From the NCBI RefSeq assembly GCF_932274485.2, contig NC_065886.2, positions 19,109,501-19,173,500 on the forward strand: a stretch of 64,000 nucleotides of DNA, written 5' to 3'. This DNA is from Patella vulgata (lineage: Eukaryota; Mollusca; Gastropoda; Patellidae). The notes under the pieces were generated by a model that was not told where the DNA came from, did not search any database, and was given only the letters and a program-made list of their open reading frames with translations. The translations under genes and the position numbers were made by a program. Of the stretch, positions 42,201 to 48,602 are shown piece after piece (positions within the stretch are counted from its first letter, which is position 1; the number at the start of each line of letters is the position of its first letter).

Positions 42201-44942
42201 CATCGTTAGGTTAATGAACGCAGTGCTAAAGGATAGTAATCAGACATTGTCGGAATTAAAAGAGCAGGTTGTACCTAAACAGGGGATTGTACCTAAACAG
42301 GAGATTGTACCAGACACAATTAACGATGATGGAGAAGAAGTTGGTGGTAAATATCATTATTCGCATACTTAAATAATGTTACTGGATAATTTATTTAAAC
42401 AATATTTTATTCATTTAAATTTACAAAAATTTAATGGATAATCTTTACTTTAAGAAATGTTTGTCATATAAAATACATGATTGGTTACAGTTTAATATAG
42501 GCTGAAACTAAACCCCAAATAGAACTGATTGTAAATGGAAGTATGCACTGTTTATATTGGTCATACCAATACCTCAGTTACATTGAAAGGCTCATCCAAA
42601 TCATTAGTATTCATCATAGAACTAGTATTCTAGTTCTATGTCCAAATACAACTAAGCTTCCACGGACAATCGAACGTCTTAATTTCCTTGTTTATCAATG
42701 ACACAGCCACGTAATTGTTTGCAAAATTGCTTACTGATTAACTCCACCAAACCACGGCTAATCGCTTGACGGAAACAATAGTTTAGTTTGCAGATTATTA
42801 ATGGTATGTACCTGACCTCTGTCACTCAATGACAGGCCAGAGACAGGAAAGATGATAGGTGATCTCATAGAATGGATAAACCGGACCCAGAGCGTTTGTT
42901 TAAGTTCATAAAAATCATCTGACTTCTGTCTGAAGCAAATAAAATACGATAACGATAACCTGAATATTACCAGGGGTAGTTAACTTTAACAGGCAGAGGT
43001 GAAAACCAAGATATATTTACTTACTATCCTTTTTTCAGCTCGTTTCCTAAAAGAAACCACTTTGGGTTATGATCATTTGGTGTATGCCAAAATAACATCT
43101 ACACATGGACGCCCAGCGATTAAATGGGCTTCAATTGGTTACAGAGGAAGATCAAAACCCAAAAAATTCAAGTCTTTGCCATTGGCAGAAGTGAATAATG
43201 TTTTCCTTGCTGTATATAAAGGTAGGTATGGTGTATATACCAACACTTCATCTGATATCAATAGTCAATAAATTACATGACTTTTTTTCTTAAAATATAA
43301 TCTTTATTAAGCAGGATATGGACATACTCCTCGCAGTGTTTCGTTTGATTAGAACTAATCCCACTTAACACTGCTGTCAATAGTCCTATTAACAACTGCG
43401 TAACAATATCATTACACTTTAAACAGAGCTCCAAATTGCACCAAACGTTTACATAACGTTGCGTCATGACTCAAGATTTTATTATGCCCAATTAATCAGT
43501 ACATAGCAGAATATTGCAGAAAAAAATTGGGTGACAAACGAGGCTATCAACACGAATACAATGTAAACAATACTGTATGGTGACGAACAAAACTTTTACC
43601 ATTTTTAATACCTGAAATCACTGTCCAAAGTTTTAGGGGAAGACCCCAGATTAAACGAAGGGCTGTCATGTTGCTGTACTTGGGATAGATTTGATGGAAC
43701 GATAAGAATAGAACACTCACCCTTAAGCTCAAGTATCAGAAGTCAATCCAACAATGGCAAGAGAGGGATTTTGCGGGCTATTGCTTCAGGAATATGGATA
43801 GGGAACAGTTTTAAATTAGTAAAGATTCACCGAAAATAAACTGACAGTTTAAACTAGCTAACAGATCAGAGCACCTACAACTGGGTGCACTTAGGTCCAT
43901 ATGCGGTGCTGTAAGGGGTACCAGCCACCGACTTTTATATGAAGAAACTGGTTTTATTACGCTAAAAGAGAGACGCAGCAGAAGACATAAACTCAAATTC
44001 ATTTATAAAATTATAAACGGCCTTTACCCATCCTATCTTCATTATTTAATCTTGACAAAAAGCGCACATTATAATCTCCGAAAAACAAGCCTACCCGAAT
44101 GTAAATGTAAAACAAATATCTTCTACAATTCTTTCATACCATCGCCAATTAGAGAATGGAACAAATTAAGTGCAGACACAAAAAATTCAATATCTCTAAA
44201 TATTTTCAATTCGAAACTCATGGCTCAAGATCGAATACAACCAAAAACTTTTTCGTTTGGATTCCGCGTAAATTCATTCTAAACTGCATCTCTCTTGCAG
44301 TAATCTGAATGGACTTAAATTTTTACGTTATATTTCTGACAATCCATCCTGTAAATGTGGTCATCAATTTGAAGACACAGAACATTTTTAATTAAATTGC
44401 TCCTTATATTCAGGTGCCCGAAATAATACAATAAATAATTTACCTATTATTCATGGAAACACTACAGTCTTATTGTACGGAATTGACGACATAGAAAACT
44501 CATTCAATATTTTTAAAACTGTCCACTCGTTTTTCAAAATCACCAGACGGTTCCGCAGGGACAACTATAACACACTCACTGTAATAATATTTTCACTAGT
44601 ACATTGTTTGTTTCTTTATGTAAATACATCTATCGATATATGACAGGGAGAAGGGTTTAATGTAGGCTATGTCTGTTCCCCAATCCCTATTCAGATACAA
44701 ATCTGAATAAAAATATTGCTTATACAAAAAACAGGGTAAACCTAACATACCAATACAAAATATCAAATCTTGTCTTTTTGTTTGTTATAGGTTTCCGTAC
44801 AGTTGTATTTGAGACGAGGAAGAAGAAATTTATATTTAAATTTATTGATGGTGATGATGTAGCTGCCTTTACTCGGTGTTTGGAGAATAATCTAGAAGAA
44901 CAACCAAGTATGACAAATGGGAATGCTGAAAGTATACATTAG
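18003..44942 (+). CDS. Polyketide synthase A: KS-AT-DH-(decayed ER)-KR-ACP-C-C-PH-like
   Basis: Ten coding exons: 18003-18202, 25989-26149, 29873-30076, 31357-31538, 31694-31868, 32902-39807, 39997-40197, 41078-42346, 43039-43221 and 44791-44942. All introns have GT/AG borders, phases agree throughout, and the total is 9633 bases (3210 residues plus stop). Key residues: ketosynthase Cys172, His307, His346; acyltransferase Ser613 in GQSVGE and His722; dehydratase His920 and Asp1087; ketoreductase GGLTGLG near 1722, Tyr1866 and Asn1870; carrier Ser2038 in LGIDSM; two condensation-type domains (about 2155-2590 and 2640-3080); a PH-like tail (about 3100-3205). Such megaenzymes build polyketides by repeated malonyl-type condensation, usually as cytosolic dimers. 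No signal peptide, methyltransferase or thioesterase is seen. The start was chosen because [15 protein letters not shown] is the normal ketosynthase N-terminus. The product is unknown. Confidence 0.92.
18205..18219. repeat. Left copy of the L1 target-site duplication
   Basis: AAGATTATTTATTCC occurs here and again at 24442-24456, exactly flanking the L1. The 15-bp length is typical of L1 target-primed insertion. The first bases overlap the exon 1 splice donor context. Confidence 0.93.
18529..19452 (+). CDS. L1 ORF1 RNA-binding protein
   Basis: 307 residues. The N-terminus is basic and low-complexity ([20 protein letters not shown]). A long charged coiled coil follows, about residues 55-160, rich in heptads such as [15 protein letters not shown]. 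Then comes an RRM-like fold opening [17 protein letters not shown], and a C-terminal domain with [17 protein letters not shown]. This is the layout of L1 ORF1 proteins, which trimerise, coat the element RNA and act as chaperones for its reverse transcription. The start lies 309 bp from the element's 5' end. No break is seen. Confidence 0.9.
   Translation: MPPRLKKTNAESIKSYMTRSSATKKAIVEKSSQTKEKEDMSVLENENRNDSKTYVTSTEMGQITETILSKFKNVEDLIENRVCSKIEELKTEMKVEIRGIQNEILQIKETVKENEKKIIGNEEKIKCIEETLPQNQNNLLKKIKLLEEEILVKEIHDRKRNLLIYGVKEEKEENIQEVVTLFLLTSLELSKEEVMKIKLCAAHRLRKPVYQNPRTENAPRAIIIVLIEQCHRDRILNVAQEKLNGRSKMSVRSDLPATLKKKRAQLVQKAFEIRKNEHLKTRIRVVKADVWLEVKGKSDIDWNRRYN
20444..24277 (+). CDS. L1 ORF2: endonuclease and reverse transcriptase
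   Basis: 1277 residues, close to the usual L1 ORF2 length. The APE-type endonuclease (about 1-240) shows [15 protein letters not shown] (Asp where many relatives have Glu), GDWNL, RLDFF and TDHSAI. The reverse transcriptase (about 480-780) shows [43 protein letters not shown] and the catalytic [11 protein letters not shown]-terminal [18 protein letters not shown] knuckle lies near residues 1155-1172. Both polymerase Asp residues and the endonuclease Asp/His pair are present. The frame is uninterrupted. Start MANNLRIL follows closely after a stop, so there is no longer in-frame alternative. Confidence 0.94.
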   Translation: MANNLRILSVNCQGLGDSRKRRDVFNMLKQQNADIICLQDTHLEQKLEKYIAAEWGNSDIEMCGNSSKQRGVTILFGNKLEYKKHKVRKDWTNSNYIFVELEINDIKFILGNIYGPNSDSPGFYQELNTNLKLFDNDRYILCGDWNLTLNQCMDTYNYKHVNNPKAKMELTDMCQKYELIDVWRSFHKNEKKYTWSRCNPIKRARLDFFLTSENLLTHITKADILHGYRTDHSAISIALTINKHERAKGYWKFNNSLLYDELFVTMIKENINYIKEFYAASPYSLEFVEASTINDIEYTIDDQLLFEMLLLHLRGKIISFASYKKRKSSEIEKKLMLEIQEIENKTEIYPNHGEFYDQLQNLNSKLEEHRKKKIEGIIVRSRAKWTEEGERNTSYFLNLEKRNYTNKNIQEIDTELLGKVSDQREILKQVKLFYEQLYKSNPNVDLEKTNINLENVLEKKLSKEISESLEGPISISELSTIVKNQKRNKSPGIDGYTSEFFQFFWRDLSKIMLRSINNALHKGELSLTQKQGVITCIPKTGKNRTLLKNWRPITLLNSCYKAISGCIANRVKSVLPKLIHEDQKGFLSGRYIGECTRLTYDILFETKRQDVPAMLLLIDFEKAFDSVSWKFIENVVRAFNFGPSMQNWIKILYKNAQSCVTQNGHLSKFFKLERGCRQGDPLSPYIFLLCADVLGSMIRKNDRIKGVYIFDRQFKIAQYADDTSLFLDGSEESLRETMNTLELFFKMSGLRVNIDKTNAIWMGRYAGSKTKICNEFKFNWPENQFTSLGINFSINLDEIIDLNFNVKLDDLEKLTHIWSKRKLTLIGRVTILKSLILPKINHLFSALPNPECSDLKRLEQICFRFIWNHGNDRIKRSRVIKSIENGGLNFTDINAFNKSMKISWIRRLHVQNSNWSPFVDHYLKILPFEISAVGSDLNSKILGVIENPFWRDTYTAWVEFVGNVLEKDNKDMNMENILLQPIWYNKIFRFRFIKDWFQKGVRTINDLINDRGKLKTFDNMKSEFGLKGTFLHYNGLITSLPKRWKNVISDNVHSHLQKPYIPRPIQIVLSEAKGCKHIYKFLIKNESKEKECKNEIKWMNILNLNLSPEQWRKIYAIPKKVTLDTKLIEFQFKFLHRIVTTKKYLYTIKLSNEKQCSICGEKDETLEHLYYECPETQNIWTNMSNVLEKYGMCDTHFTCNDIMLGKQETSPVVNFIIICSKYYIFRSSITGNSLNFQALLKFIHFYYRIEKYIYKKNGNMHIFNRKWNMIAKLFDDM
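24442..24456. repeat. Right copy of the L1 target-site duplication
   Basis: Identical to 18205-18219. It directly follows the poly(A) tail. Confidence 0.93.
24594..24885 (+). repeat. SINE copy 1 (family with GTAAAAGATCCCTTGAC core)
   Basis: It shares with 54735-54985 and 58140-58417 the blocks CCTTGTCAGTGATGCAGGAC, TTCGGATGAGACGAAAAACC, GATATAAGAGTAGGCCGTAG and the end GTAGGACGTTAAACCCC with an ATTTC-repeat tail. This copy lies in intron 1 of gene A. Related blocks are widespread in molluscan genomes, which supports the host assignment. Confidence 0.85.
24940..25745. mobile_element. Inverted-repeat element with an internal TATA box and small reading frame
   Basis: The left arm (about 24967-25030) contains GGCACGAACATTTTGAAAAT. 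The same sequence with small insertions reappears inverted at about 25625-25705. Inside, TATATAAG at 25141-25148 lies about 93 bp upstream of an ATG at 25241, which opens a 40-codon frame beginning [19 protein letters not shown]. Phrases such as TCGAATCGTTTACGAAT repeat between the arm and the TATA box. This looks like a deleted DNA transposon or other compact element that kept its promoter. The family is not recognised. Confidence 0.5.
25989..26149 (+). CDS. Gene A exon 2: ketosynthase, MDPQQR block
   Basis: Residues 67-120. It encodes [20 protein letters not shown] then [19 protein letters not shown], the standard ketosynthase dimer-interface block, and ends GSKTGVYI. The acceptor is TTTTTAG at 25988 and the donor G|GTTAG at 26150. 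Phase 2 in, phase 1 out, matching its neighbours. Confidence 0.93.
26150..27351. repeat. Start of intron 2: degenerate tandem-like repeat
   Basis: Between about 26320 and 27140 the phrase GTTCACAGGGTTTTCGGCAA recurs in diverged form (near 26480, 26750 and 26879). Nearby phrases such as GGAATGCTGAATATC and CTTCACACCAAATTTGAAC also recur, in units of roughly 130-250 bp. No coding region is seen. Confidence 0.55.
27352..29672. mobile_element. 2.3-kb element: inverted termini around a tandem-repeat array
   Basis: The left end (about 27352-27412, with GATACACCCACATTTTGAAA and CCAGAGAACGAGCT) is the inverted counterpart of the right end (about 29612-29672, with AGCTTGTTCTCTATCC and TGTGGGCGTATCCTGCC), over about 59 bp at roughly 85 percent by eye. 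Between them are seven or so units of roughly 190-310 bp sharing CCTGAATTATGGCCCCTGAT and GTGAAAATCGGACCAAAACT. Two adjacent units near 28020-28550 are nearly identical at a 292-bp offset. No transposase is encoded. The right half of another copy is at 1-775. It fits a non-autonomous element with a repetitive core. The superfamily is not determined. Confidence 0.75.
29873..30076 (+). CDS. Gene A exon 3: ketosynthase active-site cysteine
   Basis: Residues 121-188. It encodes [20 protein letters not shown], the [20 protein letters not shown] block and the active-site [18 protein letters not shown]. The nucleophile is Cys172, codon 30025-30027. The acceptor is TTTAAG at 29872, the donor G|GTAATG at 30077. 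The Cys is in the normal position for a type I ketosynthase. Confidence 0.94.
30077..31110. other. Intron 3, left part, with 91-bp tandem duplication
   Basis: No gene is seen. The segment starting AGGCTTACCTAAATTTCC at 30978 is repeated at 31069, an offset of 91 bp, with C-runs at the joints. The unit holds ATATGGCCGAGTTCGTAAAT, of which an inverted relative lies near 30800-30835, so the area has been rearranged repeatedly. Confidence 0.6.
31111..31426. repeat. 158-bp tandem duplication covering the exon 4 acceptor
   Basis: 31111-31268 is repeated exactly at 31269-31426. The unit holds the end of intron 3, its AG acceptor and the first 70 bp of exon 4. The left copy (acceptor at 31198, partial exon from 31199) has no donor and runs into duplicated intron. 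Only the right copy (exon 4 at 31357) continues into the full exon. The unit is not a multiple of three, so using the left acceptor would shift frame. Confidence 0.93.
31357..31538 (+). CDS. Gene A exon 4: ketosynthase, GEGAG block
   Basis: Residues 189-249. It encodes [20 protein letters not shown] and then [20 protein letters not shown], the conserved ketosynthase block after the active Cys. The donor is GAC|GTGAGT at 31539, phase 0. The acceptor lies in the right-hand copy of the tandem duplication. Confidence 0.93.
31694..31868 (+). CDS. Gene A exon 5: ketosynthase, first catalytic histidine
   Basis: Residues 250-307. It encodes [20 protein letters not shown], then MTAPSGSQQ, and ends [11 protein letters not shown]. 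His307 is the first His of the ketosynthase triad, split from its GTGT context by intron 5. The preceding intron is only 155 bp. Confidence 0.93.
31869..32901. repeat. Intron 5 with nested foldback repeats
   Basis: 31905-31965 pairs with 31972-32035 as an imperfect hairpin, with arms of about 60 bp (ATTTGTCGTTTT, GTGAATAACATATTTTATTT). Directly after, AGTGGAATAACAC at about 32075 and its inverted form GGTATTCCACT at about 32109-32119 make a second hairpin. Together they look like a compact MITE-like insertion. The remaining 700 bp are AT-rich without visible features. Confidence 0.65.
32902..39807 (+). CDS. Gene A exon 6: KS end, AT, DH, decayed ER, KR, ACP and first C-type domain
   Basis: 6906 bp, residues 308-2609. 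In order: end of the ketosynthase ([19 protein letters not shown] with His346, SFGGTNCHA); acyltransferase from VFCGMGSTW (524) with GQSVGE (Ser613) and SAFHS (His722), the latter closer to malonyl-type than methylmalonyl-type signatures; dehydratase with [11 protein letters not shown] (His920, Asp replacing the usual Gly of HxxxGxxxxP) and LDGMLQ (Asp1087); a ketoreductase structural half ([20 protein letters not shown]); an enoylreductase-like block lacking the glycine loop; catalytic ketoreductase; carrier with LGIDSM (Ser2038); a polar linker rich in Glu, Lys and Pro; then the first condensation-type domain with [15 protein letters not shown]. The acceptor is TTTTAATAG at 32901, the donor CAAG|GTGAGT. 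Confidence 0.94.
39997..40197 (+). CDS. Gene A exon 7: opening of second condensation-type domain
   Basis: 201 bp, residues 2610-2676. After a polar linker ([19 protein letters not shown]) it encodes [20 protein letters not shown], which corresponds to the LSxxQ opening motif of NRPS condensation domains. The acceptor is GTTTCCAG, the donor GCAG|GTAATT. The gene B counterpart at 61936-62136 has exactly the same length. Confidence 0.88.
40198..41077. other. Intron 7 with an exact 76-bp tandem duplication
   Basis: 40860-40935 and 40936-41011 are identical copies starting ATGTTATATAGTAGTATATT. Nothing else is recognised in the intron. Lack of divergence marks a recent duplication. Confidence 0.9.
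41078..42346 (+). CDS. Gene A exon 8: second condensation-type domain
   Basis: 1269 bp, residues 2677-3099. [10 protein letters not shown] matches the second condensation-domain motif. [18 protein letters not shown] carries the HHxxxD signature, with His2772 as the expected catalytic residue and Leu in place of the final Gly. [12 protein letters not shown] and [12 protein letters not shown] correspond to the later floor-loop motifs. RHSVVEENM and the [14 protein letters not shown] end mirror RHCVVQEEA and [14 protein letters not shown] of the first domain, so the two arose by internal duplication. The exon continues open to an in-frame TAA at 42370, but the donor GGTG|GTAAAT at 42347 gives the phase needed by exon 9, and the paralogue has a GT at the same point. 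Confidence 0.9.
42347..43038. other. Intron 8, no feature of note
   Basis: 692 bp of AT-rich sequence. A perfect small palindrome (CATAGAACTAG, TATT loop, inverse) lies at 42615-42640. Nothing else is recognised. Confidence 0.5.
43039..43221 (+). CDS. Gene A exon 9: PH-like tail, first half
   Basis: 183 bp, residues 3100-3160. It encodes [20 protein letters not shown] then [20 protein letters not shown] and [12 protein letters not shown]. Alternating short strands, a basic loop and the SLPLAEV turn suggest the first strands of a PH-like fold. That is inference from pattern only. The gene B counterpart at 59072-59254 has the same length. Confidence 0.85.
43222..44790. other. Intron 9 carrying a LINE fragment
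   Basis: The intron is mostly filled by the LINE 3' fragment listed separately (about 43835-44740). The first 600 bp show nothing recognisable. The acceptor is GTTTGTTATAG at 44790. Confidence 0.6.
43835..44740 (+). mobile_element. LINE 3' fragment (CR1/Jockey-group), decayed
   Basis: Translated in the plus direction it gives [54 protein letters not shown] and [12 protein letters not shown], the C-terminal domain of a non-LTR polymerase. It ends in a broken zinc knuckle ([12 protein letters not shown]). The frame at 44052-44282 is its longest surviving piece. The 5' part, with endonuclease and polymerase, is absent. It lies in intron 9 of gene A in sense orientation. Confidence 0.78.
44791..44942 (+). 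CDS. Gene A exon 10: PH-like tail, second half, and stop
   Basis: 152 bp, residues 3161-3210 and TAG at 44940-44942. It encodes [20 protein letters not shown] then [17 protein letters not shown], a strand pair followed by an amphipathic helix, as at the end of PH-like domains. The last residues are polar. The gene B counterpart is at 57790-57947. Confidence 0.87.
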
Positions 44943-46379
44943 TGACATTAACGATAGCATGTTGCTTAATACTGCATGAAAATAGCATAGTGTTAAGGTG
45001 TAGTTCAGAATCGCTGAAAAAAACCCTTAAAATTAGAATTAGCCTGTATTGGTCATTTTTATTCTACCGGTGTATATAATTTAAAAAGTTTTTTTATGGA
45101 ATAACCTCTAGATATATTCAGATACAGTTAAATATATTATGACACTCGGAACCAATTTGAACTTCTCGAATTCTCCAAGACTATAGATATATTTTATGAT
45201 TAAGTAATTCCTTTAATTGATAAAATCACAGTTTATGTTATTCTATTTAGATGTATCGAATCAGATAATATGTGTATACTGGAAACGTCTACAATCTAAT
45301 CCATAGATATTTCCATACATTTCGGAAATCGAGAAATTGCGCAGGATGATCTTAACAAAATAATTGTACTGCAGGGGATGTTTGACGAGAGCCAATTTCA
45401 ACTTGGAAGTGCTCTTAGACCTTACTGAACCAGTAGTTCCTACACGAACTGAATTTTTCATTGATCGGTATCTCAAACACAAGTTGTGAAAAAGCATTTG
45501 AGATAGTATGCGTTATTTTGGGGTGAAAATAGTGAAATAGCAATTATTCAATTTAATATTTTATATTTTCTGATTTTTACACTACATTGGCATGTTTTCT
45601 GGGGGAGGGGGGGGGGGGTAAAGCACAAGACTGAGGTTATGCTGGGGAAGAAAATAACATGAGAAAAAGAAAAACCAAGGCCGAGTTTTTTTTCTGAAGT
45701 CTTAAGATTTCTTCCCCAGCATAACCGAATTCGAGGACCTTTTCTTGCTTATAAACCGTCGATGTTTACATGTACGTGAAATGACAATATCCCAGAATTC
45801 CAGTAAGAAAAACCTTATTTCATGGGTTTTTTTATATGGAAAATAAAAACCAACACTGGAAGAATAACCTGTAACAGGTTTAAAGAAAAACTTTCAGAAG
45901 AATAACCCCAAATTCCCCTGTATATATTCACATCCGCCCCTACTTTCAGACCGCAAGTTACTCTGGGCATAGAATATACTCCACAGATCAAAAAGACTTT
46001 CCGTTATAGGTGTATGATTAAAAATAGTGTTCTGATCACGTGAACTTTATATACAGGGTTTAGTCTTGTGGTTATTATTGGAACTGTTTCGTTTCAGTGG
46101 GAGCTGTGCTAGTCTCTTAGAGATTGATTTATCTAATTATTACAAAGGTCTTTACAGTAGCAAAAGTCAATCATTCTACCGTAAACTTTGATTTGTAAAC
46201 CATTCTATGTATTAAAACTAAAACAAAACCACAAACTACGAAACTCAGTTTCCTTACCGTGTGTAAATCTTTGTACACGTCTGAAATAAAGATATTGTTA
46301 TTCTGTATGTTATATGTAGTACACTTATTTTTCAACATGGCGCCCATTCAGGACAGAGATCTGTTCTCAAAGCAGACCT
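44943..46379. other. 3' flank of gene A, no further gene
   Basis: No open frame with a recognisable motif and no canonical AATAAA within the first 250 bp. A perfect 19-bp inverted repeat is listed separately. The stretch 45600-45618 is nearly all G. Confidence 0.4.
45635..45726. repeat. Perfect 19-bp inverted repeat
   Basis: 45635-45653 (GGTTATGCTGGGGAAGAAA) is exactly complementary to 45708-45726, with a 54-nt purine-rich spacer. It could fold as a hairpin in transcripts running past gene A. Confidence 0.85.
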
Positions 46380-46599
46380 TTCTATGTCACTACTATACTA
46401 TACTATTTAATTTACATTGGCTCCCAGTTTCTTTTAGGGTAGATTTGAAGATTGCGCTCTTCACCATGGCTACATTTGTAGAAACCCACTCGCTGTTTAA
46501 GATCAGATGAATCTTGTTCAATCCAAGCCCAGGCTGTTTCTTTGGTGATGAGATAAATTTTCTTTTAGAGCTCCTTTTCTATGGAACAAACTTCCCGTA
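46380..46599 (+). mobile_element. L2/CR1-like LINE fragment
   Basis: ILFNLHWLPVSFRVDLKIAL corresponds to the C-terminal LxLHWLPVxxRIxFKIxxL block seen intact in the L2-like fragment at 51030. A later WNKLP-like remnant follows just before the SINE insertion at 46612. Only this short block survives. Confidence 0.65.
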
Positions 46600-46611
46600 C
46601 TATTTACTATG

Positions 46612-46872
46612 AGAGAGAGAGAGAAATGGGGTTTAACGTCCACTCGACACAAACTAGGTCATTTCGGGACTAACATATGGTTTAATTCGCTTGCGCGTAG
46701 GGGTCTTTAGCAGTGGGAGGAAACTGGAGGACCCGGAGAAAACCCACGAGGTTGGACAGGCGACCCTACTCCTTGTCACGTACAACCGGGGATTCGAAAC
46801 CACGCCAGTTGACTCAATGACAGGTCGTATGATACAGCACGCACGTGCTAACCATTCGGCCACCCCCCCCCC
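46612..46872 (-). repeat. tRNA-derived SINE, second copy, with 12-bp target duplication
   Basis: Same family and orientation as 11480-11770, with A box TGGCCGAATGGTTAGC and B box GGTTTCGAATCCCC on the minus strand, and a CT-repeat tail at the left edge. CTATTTACTATG is duplicated at 46600-46611 and 46873-46884. As at 11.5 kb, it sits inside a LINE remnant. Confidence 0.9.
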
Positions 46873-46884
46873 CTATTTACTATG

Positions 46885-48602
46885 GCATTGCTATTTATAA
46901 ATATGATCTAAAAAGTTGTGCATATGAAAAATTAACTCTGGAACACTGTTTACGTTAACTAAGTTTATATAACGAATACAACATCCATAATACAAAGGTT
47001 ATATACAGGAAACGACACACACGGCTATGACATTAAATATAAGCTAAATACCATTAACATCACTCTCTCTACCTCCCGACCCCACCATTTGGTAGGACAA
47101 GTTTACTGGCGGAACCCCACAACATCATGTGGCTCTCCCACGATTTAATGGGGCGTTCTAACCCAAGTAGTGTCCAAATGATGTCCCCTGAAAACGGAAT
47201 GATGACTTCTCTACGATCTCTGAATGATGTCTGTTTCCCAGCCTCTCAGCCTAGGAGGCTGTGGGTATGATGTTCCCCTGGGAACTGAATGATGTCTTCT
47301 ATAGGATATCTCAATGATGTCTGAAAGGAAAGTTAGCATCGCTCTTCTTATATAAAGAGGATATGTTCAGGAGTCATGTGTTGAGCCCCGGGAAATTGAC
47401 CAGATACTTCCGTTATCGGATTGGTCAGTTGCACAGACGCTACCCTGGATTTAAAGCCTTTGCACTACTATGGACACAAGGAGGACAGTTGCCCTCGTGT
47501 CTAAAGCATGAGATTGCCATAATCGGATTATCAGACTATGATGTCATTGTCCGATTTTTAACTACCAGACTTATCCTTGTTAACATAGTTCTCGTTGTCA
47601 CTGGTACTAGCTAACAACTCCATGCATTAACCAGAGCATCTTTTACAGAACTGTGGTAAGCTCTACAATATATAGACCCTATAGTATTATAGTTGCTAAA
47701 TACACTATACATTTGTGGAAAGGTTATACCTGCATCCTTCACAAAGAATAGTGTATTGGTTAAATTTTGATTTAAACAAAAATGCACAAAACAATGCCAT
47801 GGCTGAACAAGGAATCCATTAACGGTAAAACAAAACAGAGTTAACTTCCTTTCTAATATCTGCAATTGATAGTATTTCAGGTGTGTGGTGACTGCTGATG
47901 TTGTATGACGCACAATACCCTGTTTGAGCAAACAAGCCTAATATTTATATCGTTATATAATATTTAATAGATTTATTTAGTCTTTGTGTGTATGTCCAGT
48001 GTTAAGCGTAGCAGAACCGCATTACTAAACAATATACCAAATATTATATATGGCAGAGATTCATTCTCAAAGTATGAAGTAGATGGTAAGGCGCGGATTT
48101 CGCTGGGGGCGGGGAACGGGAGAGGGGGTATTCTTCCTTCATTCCTCTGTCGTCTTATACTATCTCACTACTATCATATTCACGGTTATAGTGAAATGTC
48201 CAGATAGTAGCACCCCTAGTGCGTGGGGCGACAGATTGTACAAATTTTATCTCACAAAACATGCGGAATTGACAAGCAGATCCCAAGATTCTGTCCCATT
48301 GACTCCCAATTCTGATTCCATGGTTCACAAGAATTTGCTCCCAGTAATTATCTCAGAAGCCAGGATATTGACGCGAATTTTCAAAATTTTCTCACCGAGA
48401 CCCATCCCTGCAGGTTGCTCAGTGTTAAAGTCAAAGCTCTAAGGTTGACCAACAGGCAAGTGGATATATCAGTTCTCTCAAAACAGTATTTTTACTAGTG
48501 TATGCAAACTTTAGTTCAGATTAGATTTGAGGCTAAATTCCTAACAAATATTTATATTGAAACAAAGTATCTATAAATATGTAATTTATCACTAAAATAG
48601 AT
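46885..48602. other. Intergenic stretch, no gene seen
   Basis: From about 47130 to 47350 the phrase GAATGATGTCT recurs several times. A related phrase, with the following AGCATCGCTCTTCTTATATAAAG-like end, recurs near 55060-55120, so this is a dispersed repeat. TATATAAAG at about 47351 is followed by an 83-codon frame without recognisable motifs, which I do not call a gene. Confidence 0.4.

Noticed and set aside
38470-42346. Carnitine acyltransferase identity for the terminal domains
   Set aside because: The LSxxQ-like opening, RTLRTVY block and HHxxxD context fit NRPS condensation domains better. Carnitine acyltransferases belong to the same superfamily, so the difference needs a profile search.
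41218-42372. Free-standing 384-residue gene
   Set aside because: It is exon 8 of gene A. The conserved sequence continues upstream of any start codon to an acceptor at 41077, and the terminal stop lies past a used donor at 42347.
38300-44942. Thioesterase, adenylation or reductase release domain at the end of gene A
   Set aside because: No GxSxG hydrolase motif with supporting context, no adenylation core motifs and no terminal Rossmann reductase were seen.
47363-47614. Small gene downstream of a TATATAAAG box
   Set aside because: 83 codons without a domain, splice context or paralogue, within a dispersed repeat.
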